Positions 59,113 through 64,000 of a stretch of 64,000 nt of DNA are shown here, piece by piece; within the stretch, counting starts at the first letter, position 1; each line of letters starts with the position of its first letter. The stretch covers positions 8,174,240-8,238,239 of the forward strand of contig NC_133476.1 of NCBI RefSeq assembly GCF_025370935.1, in the 5' to 3' direction. Source of the stretch: Choristoneura fumiferana. Its lineage: Eukaryota; Arthropoda; Insecta; Lepidoptera; Tortricidae. The translations under genes were made by a program, and so were the position numbers. Below the pieces are notes generated by a model. The model saw only the letters and a list, made by a program, of their open reading frames with translations. It ran no database searches and was not told the DNA's origin.

Positions 59113-59240
59113 ACCAGAGGCCGTATTGTCTAACGTTTCTGACGCTCGCGATCGCAATCAAATTACAGATTTCGCATACAAAAAATGACATTTGATTGCG
59201 ATCACGAGTGCCAGAAACTTTACGCAATAGGCCCTCTGGT
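59113..59240. mobile_element. Palindromic MITE (ACCAGAGGCC family)
   Basis: The left arm ACCAGAGGCCGTATTG through GCTCGCGATCGCAATCAAA is mirrored by the right arm ending CAATAGGCCCTCTGGT. About 128 bp; arms differ at several positions. Confidence 0.75.
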
Positions 59241-62200
59241 TGAATTCTTTAGAAAAAAACAAATTGATTGACATGTATTACACGCGAGAGTTGAGAGCCA
59301 AAAATGGAAGAACCTCAATACGAACTCACAAAGTAGTTCATGCAACCGGCGATATGATGCAACGTATTTTAATTTGGGAGCCCAAAATTAGATGTGGTCA
59401 AAAAACACATTAAGTAAGGGTTTACGAGAAAAATTTGAAGTCAGTGACCCGAGAAAAAAAGAAGCTCACTACGGCATGCGCGGACCAAGGAGCTGTGTAG
59501 TTAACCGACGAATCGAATGCGCTATTAAATTGTTGAGAACTTTTTAATTTCGATTTAAAAACTTTGGCTTGAAATTTAAAAAAACATATTTAAAGTTATT
59601 CACTTCAATGTCGATTGATAGAACAATATGCGAAAAATTTAATTGCCAAACCGAAATAATGACATGCTTATTTTCTTTCTCTACGCATTACGTATGATAA
59701 TTCGATTATATCTACAGACAGTAATCATAATACAAGACCACCTAACCCATTATAATGGGGCAAGACCATAAAAATTACAGCGAATGATTGCAGGAACTAA
59801 TTTTGAATTACCAAACAATTGCCGGTGCGTCCGAAATTGAATGTGCAAAAACTGAGCCCACGCTCAGAAAATTATAATTGCGATCGCAATATTTAAATGG
59901 AGATCGAAACATGAAATTAGACAGTAAATTTTACCGCTATAAAATCTAAGTAGGTATCGAATAGGTAACTAAATGGGTAACCGAAAACGCTGCACAGTTT
60001 CGAATCATGCCGTCCGTCCCATGCATTCCTCAACTCGCTCACCCACAACGGAATGGACCGGTCTTGAGCATTGTACGAAACTTGAATACGCATCCAATTT
60101 TGATACGTTTGTTGCTGTGTATAAGTTGAGAACTAGGCGGAGTAACTTTTCTTGGTAGGGTTATAGGAGGCGATACTGGTTGGCGAGGCGCGGTCTCAAG
60201 GTGAATCGCCCGGTCAACATACGCCGATCGAATGCCTAGACCAAACACTACCGCGCGTTGCTACAAACGATTTGGGTGGGTGCGGGTGTAATACTGGTAG
60301 CAACATTGTATTACCGCATAACCTTTGTTCTTGGGTTATTATTAAATCTGACAAGATTAATGGCCTGACCACTATAGATAGTGACGTCAACAGAACTGAT
60401 CATTTTGCTTATTTATACTTAACAATTTTGTTGCAAAAGATTCTATATTCCAGAAACCATTGGTAAAAACCCACACAAAACTAGTTGAGTTTACACATTG
60501 TAAGCTCTCGTTTGGTGGTGACGTTGACATAATTAAAAGTAGAGTATGAGCTCTTGATTCAATTGCGAATAGCAGTTTTGCGAGGGATATTCAAAAGAGC
60601 TTTATTCCATAAATAGCGGCCTTTGCACGTGTGGCTTCAATAGAAAATGGAGAAGTTAGCCCTATTTAGGACGGTTAGGTTTAAACCTATAAATTGATGT
60701 CAATGGAGCGCTCAATGGGGCCGTACGGCCGTTGACCGAAATAAAAATAAAACATAAAAGGATCGAGTCACTAAGGAATTGGGAACTCGAGCGCTTAAAT
60801 GTAAGGTTACTCCTACTGTGATCCAGATCATAGTCGGATGCGTAACAGTTGATTTATTTATCTTAAACAAACTTGATAATTTTGTAGTGTTTGGCATTTT
60901 GGTAATAAATCAGTTTAAGATAGATAATGGGCCAAGAATAAATATTTACTCACTCATTTATAAGATTCTTATTGAAAATTAAAATTTACGAACACTTTTA
61001 CTTTTGTGCTAAATCTTTCAGTGTTAATAATAATAATAGTTCTCTTGGGTGTTTATTAACTTGAGCTTATGTAATAATAAACTTCTTAAATTAAAGATGA
61101 ACATTCGTCGTAAAACGACAAAATGCGAGTCAAAGAAAACGTTGAGTTGAGAAACAAAAGCATACCAGATTGCAAAGTCGACGTGATTGACAATGGGCAG
61201 TGCTGCTCGTTCCACTTGCCCGCCGAACCGGCACTGGCAGATGTGAAAACCGGCCAAGGTGATTTTAGGTTATAAATGCCCGCGACGATCTATTCTCACG
61301 TTCTTGCTACAATGTCAATAGATCTGATCTACAATAAGACGACGCAATGCATAATCAAGTCTTTTGAAGACTTGCGATAGTTCTTTTTATGGCAAAATAG
61401 GAGAGGGCTCGGTTTTATTGCGGGTTCGCGTGGCTTATTATTACCATTGGATGTTAGTATCTACTTACACGCCGAACTTTATTATGATTTAATACGTTGT
61501 GATTTAATACACAGAATAGTTTAATACGTTCTGTTTTAATTTCTTTATTAGAAGAAGAAACATTCAAAGTTTAAACTACTGGTAAACTCAACTTTAATTC
61601 AACATTAAAATAATTATTTATTATATTAATAAAAAGAAGACGTAATCTCCAGACGATAGAAAGTGTCTTTACGTAAAAAAGGAAGTGCAATGTCCTAAGC
61701 TACTGTAACCGACCTAGACGCACGTCGCTCATCGGAAGTGTTGCAGACACGTGTGTCAGTGTCACAATGCATCGTTTGCTTTCCATCTAGCACAGTCATC
61801 CACCCCACTTATTATGCTGCGCTACAAGCACCGGAACAACTAACAACGTTGTACACGGTGTCTACACAATTATTTACTCCAAACGCAGCGTAGGAGGCAA
61901 ACTATTGATCGCTGGCCAACGTCGGAAGGACCACACTATTACTACTTTGCATTGCGTAATTCAAGCCAGTACAATACTTGAATCGCGTGACAGCGCACTA
62001 TTTATATATAGTTGAAAGAACGGATAAAGTTTTATTTTGTTGTAAACATAAACAAATGCAAAAAGGGCCTCATCAAATTCGTGGGAATCCAGCACAGAGT
62101 GCTCTGTGAAGTTAGATGAAAATAGGCAAGTGGTCGACTTTTTAGGTACTAAATTAAGTTCATAGCTTAAGAAAATTTACCTTCGTCTTCGTTTATTACC

Positions 62201-62371
62201 TTCTAAGTCGTAACACTCTTAACAGAGTTGGAAAAATTGTGTGTTGGTTCCCCTTGCCTTCCACACTCCACACTGCAGTACTGGAGCCTGGAGTTTCTAG
62301 TTAGCAACAGAGATCGCTGCTGCCCACTCATATATATCACATTCTAAGAATGAACTTCGCGCTTCGCTTCG
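59241..62371. other. Mostly unassigned 3.1-kb stretch
   Basis: Only the patch at 61123-61275 shows coding-like composition. The rest has no repeat or gene I can support. Confidence 0.45.
61123..61275 (+). other. Ambiguous small ORF or exon
   Basis: A 50-codon plus-strand frame (MRVKENVELRNKSIPDCKVD and onward, including CCSFHLPAEPALADVKTGQG) covers a GC-rich patch. CAAG then GTGATT at 61259 could be a donor. The minus strand of the same patch has a better acceptor (TTTTCACATCTGCCAG, ending 61234), a GTATGC donor after 61166 and open frames, one containing GKWNEQHC. Both strands cannot be judged by eye. Confidence 0.2.
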
Positions 62372-62545
62372 CGGTGAAGGAAAACATCGTGAGGAAACCT
62401 TCACAAATCTGCGAAGCAATTCAATGGTACGTGTGAAGTTCCCAATCCGCACTGGGCCCGCGTGGGAACTATGGCCCAAGCCCTCTTGTTCTGAGAGGAG
62501 GCCTGTGCCCAGCAGTGGGACGTATATAGGCTGGGATGATGAAGA
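62372..62545 (+). mobile_element. SINE 3' part (copy of the 13.9-kb family)
   Basis: It runs from CGGTGAAGGAAAACATCGTG through GCGAAGCAATTCAATGG and CCGCACTGGGCCCGCGTGG to GCCCAGCAGTGGGACGTA and GGCTGGGATGATGAAG. The tRNA-like head is absent. Confidence 0.75.
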
Positions 62546-62615
62546 ATGAACTAAAAGAATTTCTTTGCTCACCCGCGACCTTATGATAGCTAAGTTTATG
62601 CAAGATATGTTCTGG
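62546..62615 (+). mobile_element. Penelope-like repeat fragment, plus orientation
   Basis: GAACTAAAAGAATTTCTTTG, GCTCACCCGCGACCTTATGA and TAGCTAAGTTTATGCAAG match the 43.7-kb copy. It begins immediately after the SINE end. Confidence 0.6.
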
Positions 62616-62787
62616 AATGCATGGAAATAATAAGGTACAACCGTATGGGGTATATTATTAATGAACAGGTAAATTTAGTATCATCTCCTTTACTACGGCT
62701 TGGGTCTAATTTCCGCAATAACAGTTTATAAAACACTCCTTAACAGTAAATAAGTAAAAATTCAAGGTAGTTTTATATGACCATTAA

Positions 62788-63127
62788 AATTTATTAATAT
62801 TTTGTGGGTAGTTTTGTTTTGTTCGGGGTAAAATATAGATTTGTTGTGGTTTGTTAGTCTAACATCCGGTAGCATGGTGTACGATTGTGTTGCTCTGAAG
62901 ATAAGATGAGCTCTGGTTGAGTTCGAAACGCGTCAGTGTAGTGTGGTGGTGGTGATAGATGGGTTTGTGTGCTTTGTGTGTGTTCTTACGGTGTGGAGGT
63001 GGAGGAACTGCATGAACACGCATATCTTGCATAAACTTAGCTATCATAAGGTCGCGGGTGAACAAATAAATTCTTTTAGTTCATTGATATGGACCTCCGC
63101 AAAGTAACGCCTGATTCAATCAATTAT
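62788..63127 (-). mobile_element. Penelope-like repeat, minus orientation
   Basis: Near-complete reverse copy of 43684-44052. In plus orientation it runs from ATTTTGTGGGTAGTTTTGTT to GACCTCCGCAAAGTAACGCC and TGATTCAAT. It contains CTCTGAAGATAAGATGAGCTC and GAGTTCGAAACGCGTCAG, with a complementary GAGCTC/GAGTTC stem in the hammerhead-like core. An extra repeat of GATAA/GATGA separates CTGA from the stem. Confidence 0.7.
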
Positions 63128-63913
63128 ATTCTAAAAAGTTTGGAAAATGCATCTGCTGTTGCATGATGTGCGTTGCGTGTGTTTGTGACCTGTTGAGAGT
63201 TAGTATATTAATGATCGCTTATTTGAATCATATTGGGCCCATCCATCGATTGTAGCAAAATAGTTGATAGGGACGCCAACGGCCAACAAAAATATATAGC
63301 AAATCTATTTTCATAACTTCAATAACATAAGTTCTTAACAAAAGAAAAATTGGATGTGTTGAGACTTCCAAACAGACCCCTAACTTCCTTAGAATATAAT
63401 ATAAATCGGCATCTGTGTCGCAAAATTTGAAATAAGACGTTTGGATTCCGTAGAACTTTGGTGGGGTAAGAACAATTTTGTCAAGCCGACGTCGGCGAAT
63501 ATAGGCACGTGTAAGCCGGAAACTGTGTAAGTAGGAAGCTATTGATCAGGGCGCGGGGGCGCGGGAAGTAGGGCAGGGGGAGGGGCGCCTAGGGCTACCA
63601 AACTGGCCCGCGGCTCAAACCTGACGAACCTTTGACATTGGCCAGCTCACTTAAGTTTAAGTATTTTCTTGCCAATTTCAAGATTCTTTGAAGTGTTTAT
63701 AGTCCATTCAGGATAACATTGAACTCTAGAAGGTCACAGAAGAAGGGGTTCTAAACATTTTTTGTGAAGTCGTAATAATGATGATGATGATGATGAATAA
63801 AAGAAGTAATAAGACGAAGTCATAATTTTGTTACAAAATGTGTTTGTTATAAATGACAAAATAACACAATATTAATACGTAATTTGATATAAAATATTAA
63901 TTCGATTTATATT
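63128..63913. other. Unassigned; GC patch and ATG run
   Basis: A GC-rich tract (about 63549-63594) and an ATG microsatellite (63778-63795). No gene found. Confidence 0.5.
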
Positions 63914-64000
63914 CATCATCCCAGCCTAAATACGATAAGTCCCACTGCTGGGAACAGGCCTCCTCTCAGAACAAGAGAGGTTTGTACAGGTTTCCTCACG
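63914..64000 (-). mobile_element. SINE 3' part running off the window
   Basis: In plus orientation it starts TTCATCATCCCAGCCTAAAT, then GTCCCACTGCTGGGAACAGG and CCTCCTCTCAGAACAAG, and ends at TTTCCTCACG. Third copy of the 13.9-kb SINE family; the head would lie beyond the window. Confidence 0.7.

Noticed and set aside
1..64000. CRISPR array, operon, phage or bacterial system
   Set aside because: No spaced direct repeats, no tandem genes with ribosome binding sites; everything points to eukaryotic non-coding DNA.

Overview
The window looks like non-coding nuclear DNA of a lepidopteran insect (moth or butterfly). It is AT-rich, shows no bacterial gene organisation, and is studded with dispersed repeats I recognise from lepidopteran genomes: tRNA-derived SINEs, RTE/CR1-like non-LTR retrotransposon tails ending in short microsatellites, palindromic MITEs, and a roughly 0.65-kb element with GGGTTCCGTAGCC termini. 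I cannot name the species. Family assignments are from memory of sequence, not from a search.

There is no intact host protein-coding gene. The only long open frame (3331-4884, minus) is the 5'-truncated, frameshifted pol of an RTE-type retrotransposon. The best host candidate is a 59-nt internal exon at 24313-24371 (plus), with near-consensus splice signals and a coding-looking frame. Weaker exon candidates lie at 6894-6998, 47273-47355 and about 61123-61275. A CpG-rich block at about 53200-53900 has the look of a promoter and non-coding first exon, with usable donor sites on the plus strand. The simplest reading is intronic or intergenic space around one or two long-intron genes.

Layout: 0-11 kb carries three copies of the GGGTTCCGTAGCC family, the RTE pol relic, a large foldback MITE and several retro tails. 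13.9-17 kb has a full SINE, a pentanucleotide satellite, a nested MITE and a paired-arm MITE. 19.8-20.6 and 38.8-39.4 kb are two copies of a composite repeat sharing an internal SINE fragment. 24.1-24.4 kb holds the exon candidate. 25.7-31.3 kb has a SINE, two more GGGTTCCGTAGCC copies and a MITE with a perfect 8-bp target duplication. 35.7-39.4 kb has tRNA-like SINE heads, a SINE interrupted by a TA-flanked MITE, and a foldback whose loop resembles a degenerate hammerhead motif. 42.5-50.7 kb is dense in MITEs and retro tails. 53.2-53.9 kb is the CpG block. 56.3-59.2 kb holds four more inverted-repeat elements and one pol relic. 62.4-64 kb has SINE tails and an inverted pair of a Penelope-like repeat.

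No new multi-gene system is visible. What is worth a second look is the nested-insertion record, the hammerhead-like motifs in two repeat families, the composite element, and the hidden exons.
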